Shown: in pieces, positions 1 through 11,700 of the stretch
Position numbering within the stretch: the stretch's first letter is position 1
How the letters are laid out: every line of letters starts with the position of its first letter
NCBI GenBank assembly: GCA_014058105.1
Contig: JACGCM010002394.1
Location: 806,001 to 870,000, forward strand
Direction of reading: 5' to 3'
DNA: 64,000 nt
Origin: Kingdonia uniflora
Taxonomy: Eukaryota > Streptophyta > Magnoliopsida > Ranunculales > Circaeasteraceae
The notes under the pieces: model-generated
The model's database searches: none
Told to the model about the DNA's origin: nothing
Seen by the model: the letters and a program-made list of their open reading frames with translations, nothing else
Position numbers and translations under genes: made by a program

Positions 1-139
1 TATATAATAGTATCAAGCGGAACATAGATGAACTTTTTTGCAACGCAATGTATGACTGAAGGGGGAACAAGTAACACAATAAAAATAAAATCATAGATAT
101 AGAGTTGGGACTTCATCGATGTTAGATATATGTCCGATA

Positions 140-1418
140 CAAGGTTTTAAATAACCGTTATAACGGTAACGCCCTGAGCCCGTTCCGTTATACCCCATGT
201 TCCGTTCTAAAAAATAACACCCGTTATTTTTTGTTACAGACCGCTATTTTATGCTATAACGGCTGTTGTTACCGTTATAACGCTATGTTATTTTTAATGT
301 TTTTCTTCACTTATAACGAACGTTATACACTGTTATATACCGTTATAACACCGTTATATGCCGTTATATAACTATTTAAGTAGTAGACAAACCACTAGTA
401 TAAAAAAAACTAATAAAAACAAACGAAAGTGGTAGGCTTAACTATGCTTGTAGAATTATTTCTTGTGATATGATGAAATCACTATTTAAGTGGTAGAGCA
501 CCCATTATGATCTGAAATAAAAAATAATCTAGCAAATCATGGCATAAAAAAAACTAATAAATATTAGAAATCGCTTACTTTCAAAGAAACTCAATGATCT
601 TGTCTTTGTTCAATACAATATTCGATTTGAAAGAAGAAAAGAAGATAGACGTCGACGTTATCGTGTAGACCTCATAAGTGTGTCTGTTATTTTATTGGAA
701 GATTCATTATGTGAATGAATTACTGGAGATGACGATAAGCCTTAATTTGTTGCCAATACATGAAGAATGACCAGAAGAGCTTGAAAGAGAATTATCAGCT
801 GAAGACCCGGAGGTCAATGAACAAATGAGGTACTCTACTTATGTTATTGATACACATTTCTCATAAAATTGGTCACAAACACCTATGTATCAAACACCAA
901 TGGAGCCGTTGCCTGAGGCGTATTTTGATTTCGATTTCAACCAAATCAATCTGGAGCATGGCCAACCTTCAAACTACTCTGAATTTGATACCAATCAGTT
1001 CGACTCCGTTTACCAGTGAATACAATGTCGCATTCCAAAATAATCATTTTCTATTTGATGTTTATGTGATTTCTAATGCTCTGGTGTGATGTTTAATGCT
1101 TTGGTGTGATGTTTTATTTTGTCAGTGTGGTGTAGTATGTTATTTCAATGTTGTAATAAGTAATAACTTCAATAATAATTACTTTGGTTTTTCCTTTATA
1201 AAAAAATAACGTCTATAACACCGTTATTTGTAGTCTATAACAGTTGTTATAATTGAAAATTAATATTTATATATAGAAAAAACAAAAACACAACCGTTAT
1301 TTTAATATAACATCGTTACAGGACAAATAATAGTTGTTATAACATTTTTTTCTTGTCATCTAGCGAAAAATAACGGTTATAACGGTAACGGCCTTGGCCC
1401 GTAACCTTTTAAACCTTG
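140..1418 (+). mobile_element. hAT-like DNA transposon, non-autonomous or decayed
   Basis: The ends form an imperfect terminal inverted repeat: CAAGGTTTTAAA on the left, and CAAGGTTTAAAAGG on the right when read on the opposite strand. Flanking octamers GTCCGATA (132-139) and GTCCAATG (1419-1426) agree at 6 of 8 positions, as expected for a worn 8-bp hAT target duplication. Both ends are packed with variants of CCGTTATAAC / GTTATAACGG (about 150-375 and 1205-1395). Such subterminal repeats are typical of hAT transposase-binding regions. Only a short broken coding relic remains inside. Superfamily placement is inference from TIR and TSD style; no catalytic domain is left to confirm it. Confidence 0.55.
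723..1019 (+). pseudogene. broken C-terminal coding relic inside the hAT-like element
   Basis: One plus-strand frame reads through this stretch with two stops and ends with a TGA at 1017-1019. The residues are acidic and rich in Glu, Asn, Tyr and Phe (for example EELERELSAEDPEVNEQM, then a tail rich in DFDFNQINLEHG). This is the kind of acidic tail found after the dimerisation region of plant hAT transposases. No catalytic or BED-finger motif is visible, so the assignment rests mainly on its place inside the element. Confidence 0.3.
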
Positions 1419-2661
1419 GTCCAATGTCTATTGTGAGTTGTCTGATGTCTACTGCGAGTCAAACAGAATGATTTTTCTTATTTCCCGCCAATTAAGCGGT
1501 GCCTTGTAGTGTTGTATTGTAAAATGTCATTGTTGATAGCAACTGTGTATTATTGTTAGAACGGGAAACACGACTTTTCTCAGAGACCTAAAAGCATCCA
1601 CATGCTTACGAATGAGAGAGGATTAGGAGTAGAAACTTGTCTCTGTCTACGAGAGAAAAAGAAGATTAGAGATGTAACAATCAAAGACTCTTTCTCTTTC
1701 TCTAGAAAACCAGAACAAACTCTAATAAATCATTCAGGGGTGGATCAACGGCACTCTTTGGATTGCGTCGTTCTACTAGTTAGGTCTAGCAGCATTACCC
1801 TCACCGGTTCACACTAGAGTTCTGACCGTGACCTCTGGCAGTGTGTGCTTACTAAAAGTAGAACATTCACTCATTAGATCTTGGCCGGTGTTCCATTTCC
1901 ATTATGTCCTTCTGTTTTTGTGTTTGGCGTGATTGGGAACACAGTGCCTCTAGCCAGCGATGTCCAGTCGAAGTGGTAGCATTAAGGTTCAAACAGGGAC
2001 TACAGTAACAATATGTTTCTTCTTTATGTTGCATGGCCCTGCCTCAAGCTCTTGTTGAATCCTGAGTTATTTTCTTGAATCCTGACCCGAGGTTGTATTT
2101 GTTTTCATCGGTGTTCTTACGCTAAGATGGTGAATAAAGGTTTCTTGTGTTATGTGACCATCAAATACCCATTCTTTTTTCCCTTTAGGAATTGGGAGTA
2201 CTGACCTTGTTTTCTCATCGCCTGTGAGGATTTCCTAGGTAAATATTTATATCGGGTTTGATTATGTACTTTAGTGTGGCTTGCAGGTTTTTCAACATAA
2301 GGAGTCGTAGGAACACAAGGAAAATAACAGGAGACATACTAAACGTAGACTTGAAGATAATTGGAACAGACAAACAGAAGTTTTCCGCAGACCCCTGCCG
2401 ATTCTGCTTAAGCATCTTTCTAGAGTCATGTTTGTGTACTGGAATTGCTGTATGCTTGGGTTAAATTGAACCTAATACGCCCTCTAATTTAAGATTCCCT
2501 TCTGAGATGAAAGCTAATTATATGCTTAATTCATTTAGGTTTATAACAATTTGCAATACATATAGACATCTTCTATGCACTTACAGAAATAGCTACATTG
2601 TTATTGTTCAATTACATATGTTTAATGGAAGTTGATTGCAAGAAAAGGGACGACCCTGATT
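1419..2661. other. intergenic stretch, no gene recognised
   Basis: This lies between the hAT-like element and the 3' end of the ligase gene. Small open frames at 1602-1817 and 2215-2464 (both strands) show no recognisable domain, no repeat partner in the window and no splice-like context. I see nothing functional here beyond the 3' flank of the ligase gene. Confidence 0.5.
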
Positions 2662-2667
2662 TTTATT
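2662..2667 (-). promoter_or_regulatory. candidate poly(A) signal AATAAA of the ligase gene
   Basis: Read on the minus strand this is AATAAA, about 60 bases downstream of the TAA stop at 2729-2731. The spacing suits a plant near-upstream polyadenylation element. It is a single short word in AT-rich DNA, so it is only a candidate. Confidence 0.35.
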
Positions 2668-2728
2668 AAGGGATAAACAAATCGGACAAGGAGCCAAAAG
2701 AGACCTGGTATTTTATGATCTCAGCATC

Positions 2729-5700
2729 TTACATCTTGGATCGAACTTTTGCGATAAGCTCTTTTCTAAGGATCTTTCCTGAAACCGACTTGGGAACAGT
2801 AGTTATAAATGTTACCCTCCGCAATCTTTTGAAGGATGCAACCTGTAACTCAATAAAGAAGGTGAATTTTAGTTAAAGGTGCTGAATCAGAAAATTATTT
2901 CACGCACTATAGTCAATAAACGAGATTTTTTTTACCTCAGGCACATAGACGTTTAACTATAAATGACAGGGATGTGGCACGTGCCTATGGATCGTTTACC
3001 ACAGCCAACTCTTGGTCTCTATTTTAGCTTATGCTAGCTTATGTTTCTATTTACTTTGTTGGAGTTGCTATAGAGTTTAGTTTTAGTCAATTTCCTAATG
3101 GGAGCCACTACTTGCACACCCCATTTTTACCTTAGATACACACCCCAACCTAATGACAAGTATGCCCTTCCAAGTGTTTAATATTTACAACTTTTCAAAC
3201 CATATTTTTACTTCTCCCACACCCCAAGTTAAATTAATTTAGTTAAATTTTTGTTTAGTTAGGTTCTTTAGATTTTGTTTAGTTAGATTCTTTAGGGCAA
3301 GTTAAAAGCTTCTTCCCTCCATTACTCTAATCTTTCCACCATCCCTAAATGAATTATGTTAGTACCGGAGATCATGTTAGCACAGGAGATGCTCTTAATT
3401 TCGACGAAGAACCCCCTATAACTCCCATCAACTTATAACTCGACGATCACGATCTTTTTCGAGGACGTAGATTGCAATGGTGCGTAGTGTATTTTGGCAT
3501 AGGATTTGTTGTTCTTTATGACAGTGGCTTATAGGGTCCTCGGTAGACGACTGTTGTTTTCTATTACTAAGGATCCTGGGTGGTGCACACCTTGCTTGCT
3601 TGCTCTCTTGCTATCTCTGAACCAGGCCAAAGGTGAGAGACCGACTAAGCCATAAAAAAGAGAGGATAAAGGCTAGGAAGGAGATAGGGCTTTAAATAGA
3701 AGCTTCAGTGCATATCATAGCTAGATGAAAAAAGAATAGAACGAAGATGGACTGATCTCCCGATAGTTAGATCAAAGGCAGCAGTTAGGAAAAAGAGTAG
3801 ACCGATAGTTGTCGAGCGGATGCTAAAGGTGCCCATGCCCATCCTTTAGATGAGCAAGCGGCCACTCCTAAGTCAACTCAGACTGATGATGCGGCGAAGG
3901 CATAACCCATATTTGCTTCTCCACACGATGACTTTTATCTTCTTACTCTTTTTAACTCTGGCACCCTGCTCTCCACATGGGAGGATCAGGCAGTAGGGTA
4001 GGGAGTATCGGGCAACATGCTTTCCTTGAGTCTTTTTTTTCCCTTTTGAATGAGATTCTTTGAGCGCAAGTCTTTTTTTTTCCCGTAATGTCTATTTTGA
4101 ATGAGCTTATTTGAGCCTTACTTACTTTTCCACCGGAATGCCTTTGGGAATGTATAGTCTGAAGTGGAGGATCCATAGTCTGAAGAAGGTTATTCAGAAG
4201 TCTCCCGGGACCGACATTTCAAGAATTGGGAATCGACTTCGAAGTACGACTCGCTAAGGTTTAGTACCCTCTCTGGTGAATAGGCCAAGAAAGAGCAAGG
4301 GACGACTAAATTTTGAAGACTTTGCGCCCCAAATTACAAAATTTGGTTATTTTTTTTAACTTTTTCAGTTTTGGGCGCCCAAAGACAGATATTTTTTTTT
4401 TAATTTTTTTTTCTTCAGTTTTGGGCGCCCCAACTCTGCGCCCGAAATTACAGAAAGTTTGGGGTGTGGGGTTAGTAAAACAAATATAAAAGAGATTTAA
4501 TTACAATTCAAAGGGTTTAGTTTGGTAGGGCCCATCACCTTGCTGTCCTCCAATGCATGGAGTAGTCATCCGGGATGTGCACCCATTAAAAATAGGATGC
4601 GCAAGTAAAGTCTCCCTTTCCTAATTGGATAGGTTAGGGGAGTTATAGTAGGAGTGATCCTAGGGAAACCTAGGTTATAAAGAAAGAGGGCGGTGTAATA
4701 TTTTTCAGTAGTTATTAATAAAAGTTTGAGTTATCTTAGTAGAAACCACAGTTTCTCTAAACCTAAGTGAAGATAAACATTTTGACACCTGTTTCGCGAT
4801 GAAATTTTGAACATCTTCTTCATTCAGAGAGCTGCTTGGGGAACGGACAACATATGCAACTGGGACCTCACCAGCTTCGGCATCCGGATATCTAAAGAAT
4901 CACAAGAACGAACAATCAACAACAAACTATTTACCAGTATAGATTTTCCTTCTGCCTTCGCTAGTTAACTCATAAAGTTGAATTAGTAAAGTATAAAATA
5001 ACTTACGGGATAACGACAGCATCTAATATTTCAGGGTGAGAAAGTAGCAGTCCTTCAAGCTCTGCTGGTGCGACCTGACAAAGAATCAGCAGGAACATGA
5101 GCACCAAAGCAGAGCATATTGAATAACATGACACACTTTGAGGCATTTTAAGACGTATAGCCAAAGGTATTAACAACATGAGAACGTGAAAGAAAAGCAT
5201 ATTTATCATGAACAAACAACAAAAATTATGCAAATCAAACCAAAGATGTACTCCTTTTCTTCTTTAAGAGAATGACAGCAAATAACAGAAATACATAGTA
5301 CGGTTATCTTGTATCTCTTTGAAAATATCCAACAAGAATTTTAGAGCTATTTTAGTTTGATAAGATGACTCTTTCTTGCAAGAACTTGTGAAACTTTTTA
5401 TCTTAGTCTTACGATCCTGGGTCACAAGAACCAAAATGGGGTACGAAATATGGGAATAACACACAGCATACATATTTTAATTTATATTGTGTGTGTCGAA
5501 TATCCAAGTTCTACTCAAACTAGCTGATGCTGCTGAGCTTTCTCAAATAAAAAAACAATTAAATATCCCAATCCCAAGTTGCAACAGTTTTGATCCATTC
5601 CTTCATGATTACATTAACTCATTCATTCGAGAGGAATAAGTGCTTATATACTGTTGTTATTTTCTAAGGATCACAAGGACGAGCCTCACTAAAAATCACC

Positions 5701-8700
5701 CCTTACATATTTTGATGTGGTCCACACAGACCAAAGTAGAAAACCATTTAATAACTTAATTAGAAAAAATCTTCAATCGGCTTTCTCAAAAGAGTAACTA
5801 AAACTTATATCTTGATTAGTACATACTCACATCTGTGTTCATAAAGCAACTCAACATATGAAATAATTGAACTTCCCAAGATCAATATTCTTGGCATTCT
5901 CATGATGAAACTAGGAAACTTTTGTTCATCAGTGATCATGGAAACTATGATGGTAATCACAGAAATAATAGATTACCTGAAATCCTTTACACTTGATCAG
6001 TTCCTTTATTCGGTCAACAACAAACAATTGTCCTTGCTCATCAAAATATCCAAGATCTCCTGTGTGTACCCAACCTTGTTTATCAATAGTCAACTTGGTT
6101 GCCTGTGGATTGTTGAAATAACCTGCAAAAGTTTTTGGCAATAAAATCAACAGAGAGAAGTGCATGCAACAATTTCTTCCTATTTATAAACCTGATATGT
6201 TGATATCACAGATCTTATGCGCTTCTAAGAAATACTTAACCAACCTGTTTTTATCAACTTGACTTCCCACCTTTGTTGACTTCACACGTTAAGTAATACA
6301 AATAAATGTACTACATGCAACTCTATTTGCAAATGAAGTAGTTTCCACTTGGAGCACAACATGAAGAAATTATCTTCCAATAGTGTAAACTAAAATAGGT
6401 AAAAAAAAACTTTAAAAATTCAGAGTGCCAAAAAGAAGAGTGAATGACATCCCATGCATTTTTTTGTCAAAACTCTTAATAAGAATTCCTTTACCTACCG
6501 TCATTTATCAGTAGTACTTCTTTTTCTTTTGTAAAGGCTGATGATAACAGTGTTGGAAACAGACCAAGGTATCTAAGCTTTAAGGATATACCAAATAAAT
6601 TTTATCTTTATCTCTCAACATGGTATCAGATGTAAAGTAGAGAAAAAGAAGAAAAAAAAGATGAATTTTACCCTCCAGAAAAGCCGTCTCTTATACAGCC
6701 CTTCGTCATTGTTCTCATGTCCAACCCTTTCTAAGGTTGTTCTTGCACACCATTGTCTTGTCCAGTCCTTTCTTAGGCCTTGTCCTCTCTTATACAACCC
6801 TTCGTCATTGTTCTCATGTCCAACCCTTTCTAAGGTTGTTCTTGCACGCCATTGTCTTGTCCAGTCCTTTCTTAGCCTTGTCTTATCAGCTTCTTTGTCT
6901 CATCAAATTCTAAGTTATAGTACTTGCTTGGTATTGCTCCACTGTTCGTGTTAAAATGACAAACCCTTCAATGGAATCTTCTGCATCAACGGAATCCACA
7001 AACTTTAACTCTACTATTCAAAATGGAAATGAGAATATGCTGAATTTCCCATATTCTCACCAACTAGTGCTATTTTAAATAGCAGAAACTTCTCGTCTTC
7101 GTCCAGATCTATCCGGCTTCTTTTTTGGAGCTAAGGGTAAAATTGATTGGCTCCTATCTGACAAGGTGCCTTGTCCTTCTAAGACCGATGCTACCTATAG
7201 TACTTGGTTTATGACCAAATTGCATGATTCTTGGCCAGTTTTTCAACTCTATGGACACCGGGATTTCACCTTTCATGAGACGGTTGATGGTTTGTGGGGT
7301 GCTCTATCAGAAATGTATTCTACCTCTAATAATGAAGTCCGAGTCTATGAGTTATACAAGGAAGTTGGTCAGGCTTCTCAAGATTCCTTGTCTGTTACAG
7401 CTTATTTTGGATATCTAAATAACAGGTAGGAAAAACTTGTAGTCTATACCTCTTTGACGAATATTACTGACATGACTCCTTCCATTGCTTCTGCGATTCA
7501 AAAAAGGAAGGAAAAATAAAAGTTCATCAGTTTCTTATTGGCTTACAATAAGATTTTGAGGCAATTCGCACACAGGTTCTCAATACTGCACCTCTTCCGA
7601 ATCTTGGTGAAGCATATGCATCGATTTAGAAACATGAGCGTCGTATGAAGTTGACCTCGAAAGTCACAGTTGTTTCTGATGTTCCACCGTTGGCTGATCA
7701 TATGTCATTTGCTGCCAACTCCTGTTCTCAGGTACAATCACAAGATTTCCGTTCTACTCCATGTGGGGGAAATCTTAGACGTACCCGACTATACTGTGAT
7801 TACTGGAAACAAGATGGCCATTACAAACATACTTGTTTCCAGCTTCACCCAGAGCTAAGACTGAAGAAAAACTATAGCTAGTCTGGTGGGAATAAACCTC
7901 GTACAACAACTATTTCAGAGGTTTCTCAAAGTTCATATTCAAGGGGAGCTCCAGATGATCTCACTGCCACTATTGAAAGGACGCTGAATTCGAAGATGGA
8001 CCAGGTCTCACATTCTCAGGGAGGAGAAAAGCGTTGGCAGTTCTACAGCTATGTCAGCTGCCACTGCATGTTATGCTAAGATTGTAAATTCCCCATCTAC
8101 CCAAATTCTTGATTCAGGTGCCAATGATCACATGACTGGTGAGTTTAATATTATTGCAAATCCACATACCCCATTTAATCAACATGTTCTTATTGCTAAT
8201 GGTTCACTCACTAAAGTCCATAGTAAAGGCATGGTTCATTTGTCAATTGAGATTTGCCTCGAGTCTATTTTATATGTTCCGCGTTTTACTCTTAATCTTT
8301 TGTTTGTTAATCATCTTGCCAAGAATCTTAACTATGTTGTTTTCTTATCTAATTCTTGTTACCTTCAGGACCGGAGTACGAGGTAGATTTTTGGTAGGGG
8401 GTATGAACGTGATGGCCTGTACTACTGGTGATCCACCACTAGTTCCACCGTCATCTGCTGCTAGTTTGCATGCTAGTGTCTTGCATGAGTTAGGCCATTA
8501 TGTTTTTTCATCCGTGTCAGTAAAAACCTGGCATGCCCGGTTGGGTTATGTGAATTTTCAATATCTTTGTCTTTTGTTTCCCGATTTAGTAAAAGTCTAC
8601 GTTTCATTGTGAGATTTATTCTTTATCTGAACATGTTCGGAATAGTTATATTCCACGCATGCATAGATCACCTTCTGCGTTTGACTTAATTAATTATGGT

Positions 8701-11700
8701 GTTTGGGGACCTTCTCCGGTCATTGCATGATCTGGGCATAAAAACTATGTGACTTTTATTGATGATTACACTAGATTTACTTGGGTTTATTTGCTTCGTA
8801 AAAAGTTTGAGGTTCTTCCTTTGTTTACCTGTTTTTTGCAACTTGTTAAAACACAATTTAATGTAGTTGTTCCGGTGATTAGGTCTGACAATGCTAAGGA
8901 ATATGTGTCTAATGAGTTTGTCTCGCATCTTAACCAAGAGGGTATTCTTAAGCAACTCACTTGCCCTTATATTCCTAAGCAAAATGGGGTTGCTGAGAGG
9001 AAAAATAGGTCCCTCATGGGTATTGTTCGTTGTTTGTTGAAATGTATGAATGTTCCCAAGTCCTACTGGTATTTTGTCGTACTCACCTCCTCTTACTTGC
9101 TTAACCGTACTACTAGTAGGATCCTTAGTGGTAAGGCTCCTTTCAAGCTTGTATACCCTGGTCGTGTCCTTTTACCTATTATTTCTACAGTGTTTGGTTG
9201 TGTTTGTTATGTTCATGACAAGAGTCATTCTCGTACTAAACTGGATGATGACAAGTCTATTCGGTGTATCTTCTTAGGGTACTCTCCTATCCCTAAAGGT
9301 TATCGGTGTTATGATCCTTCTCGTCGTCACATTTATCATACTATGGATACTACTTTTGTTGAACATGATCCTTTCTTTGGTACTACTTTGTTTATACACG
9401 ACTCTTTGCCAACATCGGAGGAGGAATTTTCCGCTGTTTATCCCATGCCTGCTATTGATTTTCCTCCTGCTCAACCTTTCAAGGTGTACTCTCGTCGTCC
9501 GCTGTTTATCCCATGCCTGCTATTGATTTTTCTCCTGCTCAACCTTTCAAGGTGTACTCTCGTCGTCCACGCGCTCACCCTACTTTCGTGCGATCTGCCT
9601 CAGGTAATACACCTTCCGACCTCCCTGTTACTGTTTCTAAAAATACACTTGTCAGTGTTGATATTCCTGTTAACGATGATACATTTTATGTTGTTCTACC
9701 TAGTATTGCATCTCGTTACCCTACCAGGGTATGTGGTCCTTCTGAGAAGTATGGCTTTCATACTAAGCAACACCCCATTGCCAAGTTTGTTTCTTACCAT
9801 GGCATGTCTGATTTTAGGATCCAGATTCCTCGATCTATGTCTGAGGCTATATGGCAGATCCTCATCGGGTAGCAGCTATGCAAGCTGAGATGGATGCCCT
9901 TGTACGGAACCAAACTTGTGAGATGGTTCCTTTACCTCTCGAGGTCCGGCTAGTTGGGTGTCGATGAATGTGAAATTCTTGGCTGATGGGACAATGGAAA
10001 GGTATGATGAGACAATGGAAAGGTATATGGCTCGCCTTGCTGCTAAGAGCTTTACATAGGTACCTGAACGTGATTTTGGTGTTACTTTTGCTTTGCTCCG
10101 ATTGCTAAACTGAACTATGCTCGTCTTCTCATTTCCTTGGCTGCTTCCGACCATTGGCATCTTCATCAGTTGGATGTAAAAAATGCATTTCTTAATGGTG
10201 ATCTTGATGAGATTATCTATGACTCCTCCACCAGGCTTTCGCGGTGAGGGGGAGTATGCCGGTAAGGTATGTCGTCTTCGTAAGTTTTTGTATGGGTTTA
10301 AGTATTCACCACGAGCATGGTTTTGTCGATTTAGTAAAGTAGTTCTCCAATATGGCTTTGCCAGACGTTATTCAGATCATATTGTATTTGCCATGTGCAA
10401 TTCAAGGGGTTGTACCTATCTTCTAGTTTATGTCGGTGACATTATTATCACCAGAGATGATGATGTTGCAGAGATGATGATGTTGCAGGCATTTCACAGA
10501 TCAAAGAAGCTCTTGAGAAGGCATTTGAGGTGAAGGGCTTAGGGCCATTACGATACTTCCTTTGGATTGAGGTGGCTCGATCTTCCAAGGGAATTGCCTT
10601 ATCTCATAGGAAATATGTTCTAGCTTTGTTGAGTGATACATGGATGCTTAGGTGTAAACCAGTCTCCACTCCTCTTATTCCAAATAGTAAGTTAACTCCA
10701 GCCAGGATCATGACCTCTTTTATCATATCCATATGCTTATCAGCGTCTTGTTGAACGTCTGATCTACTTGGCAAACACCATACCAAATATTTCATTTGCT
10801 GTGAGCAGGTCAGTCAGTTCATGCATGCACAGTGTCAGTCTCATTTGGATGCAGTTTATCACATTCTTCGATATCTGAAGTCATGTCCGGGTCTCAGATT
10901 ATTTTATGTTGCTGGAGCACAGGGCCACTCGAGTGTTACACAGATTCTAATTATGGCGGGTCATATGATAGTTAGTCTACTACTGGTATTTGTGCTTTCC
11001 GTGGAAATCACCTTATATCGTAGAAAAGCAAGTTGTTGTCTCTCGCTCGTCTGCTGAAGCGGAGTATTGCGCATTAGCACATGGAACATGTGAGGTGATG
11101 TGGTCGCGTTCTATCTTGAGTAAGTTAAGCTTTGCCGAAACAGGGTCATCAGTCTTACATTGTGACAATAAAGCCGCCATTCATCTAGCTTCTGATTATG
11201 TCCTTCATGAGCGGACAAAACATATAGAGATTGATGCGTACTTTTTGCGAGAGAAATGCATTTAGGAATTGTGACTCCTTTCTTTCCTTCGTTAGGACAA
11301 AGTGATACTCTCACCAAGCCAGTTGGACCTATTAATCTCCGTTCTTCGACCTACTAATCTCCGTTCTTCGATCGGCTGGGTCTTCTGGATATCTTTGCAC
11401 CAAGGAGGAGTATTGTAATAGGTTATTTAGTCTAATTAAATCCACTTTTTAATTAGGTTTGTAACAACCCCTTAATTAGGTTAATAACCCCCTGTTTTAT
11501 TAGCTTAGTAACAACTACTTAATCGTTGTTGTAACTGCCATTGTATAATCTCTATATAAAGCGTATATCATTCAGTTCATTACAATTCAATCTCTCTACA
11601 CAGTTTAACTTCTGCATGCGATGAGAAGCTAAGGAAAACCAACATGATTGCGAGCAATCACACTCGTGGTAAGCATTGTAATCAGATAAGCATGAACCGG

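Larger units (their letters stand above)
6621..11600 (+). mobile_element. decayed Ty1/copia retrotransposon in intron 2 of the ligase gene
   Basis: The element lies antisense to its host gene. TGGTATCAGA at 6621-6630 is the usual copia primer-binding site for initiator tRNA-Met. The order gag, protease, integrase, reverse transcriptase, RNase H is that of Ty1/copia. A purine tract (AAGGAGGAG, 11402-11410) precedes a short 3' LTR (11414-11600). I could not match that LTR to the sequence before the primer site, so the 5' LTR is either badly worn or replaced. The coding region has several stops, frameshifts and internal duplications. The insertion is therefore old and immobile. Confidence 0.85.

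Noticed and set aside
1602..2464. Small ORFs on both strands downstream of the ligase
   Set aside because: They overlap on opposite strands, have no recognisable domain or second copy, and are of chance length.
6552..6619. A 68-bp TG...CA stretch before the copia primer site as the 5' LTR
   Set aside because: It starts TGTTGG and ends CTCAACA but does not align with the 187-bp 3' LTR, so I did not annotate it as an LTR.
8686..8982. Minus-strand ORF across the copia integrase
   Set aside because: It is the complement of the integrase coding frame, which carries the recognisable catalytic motifs.
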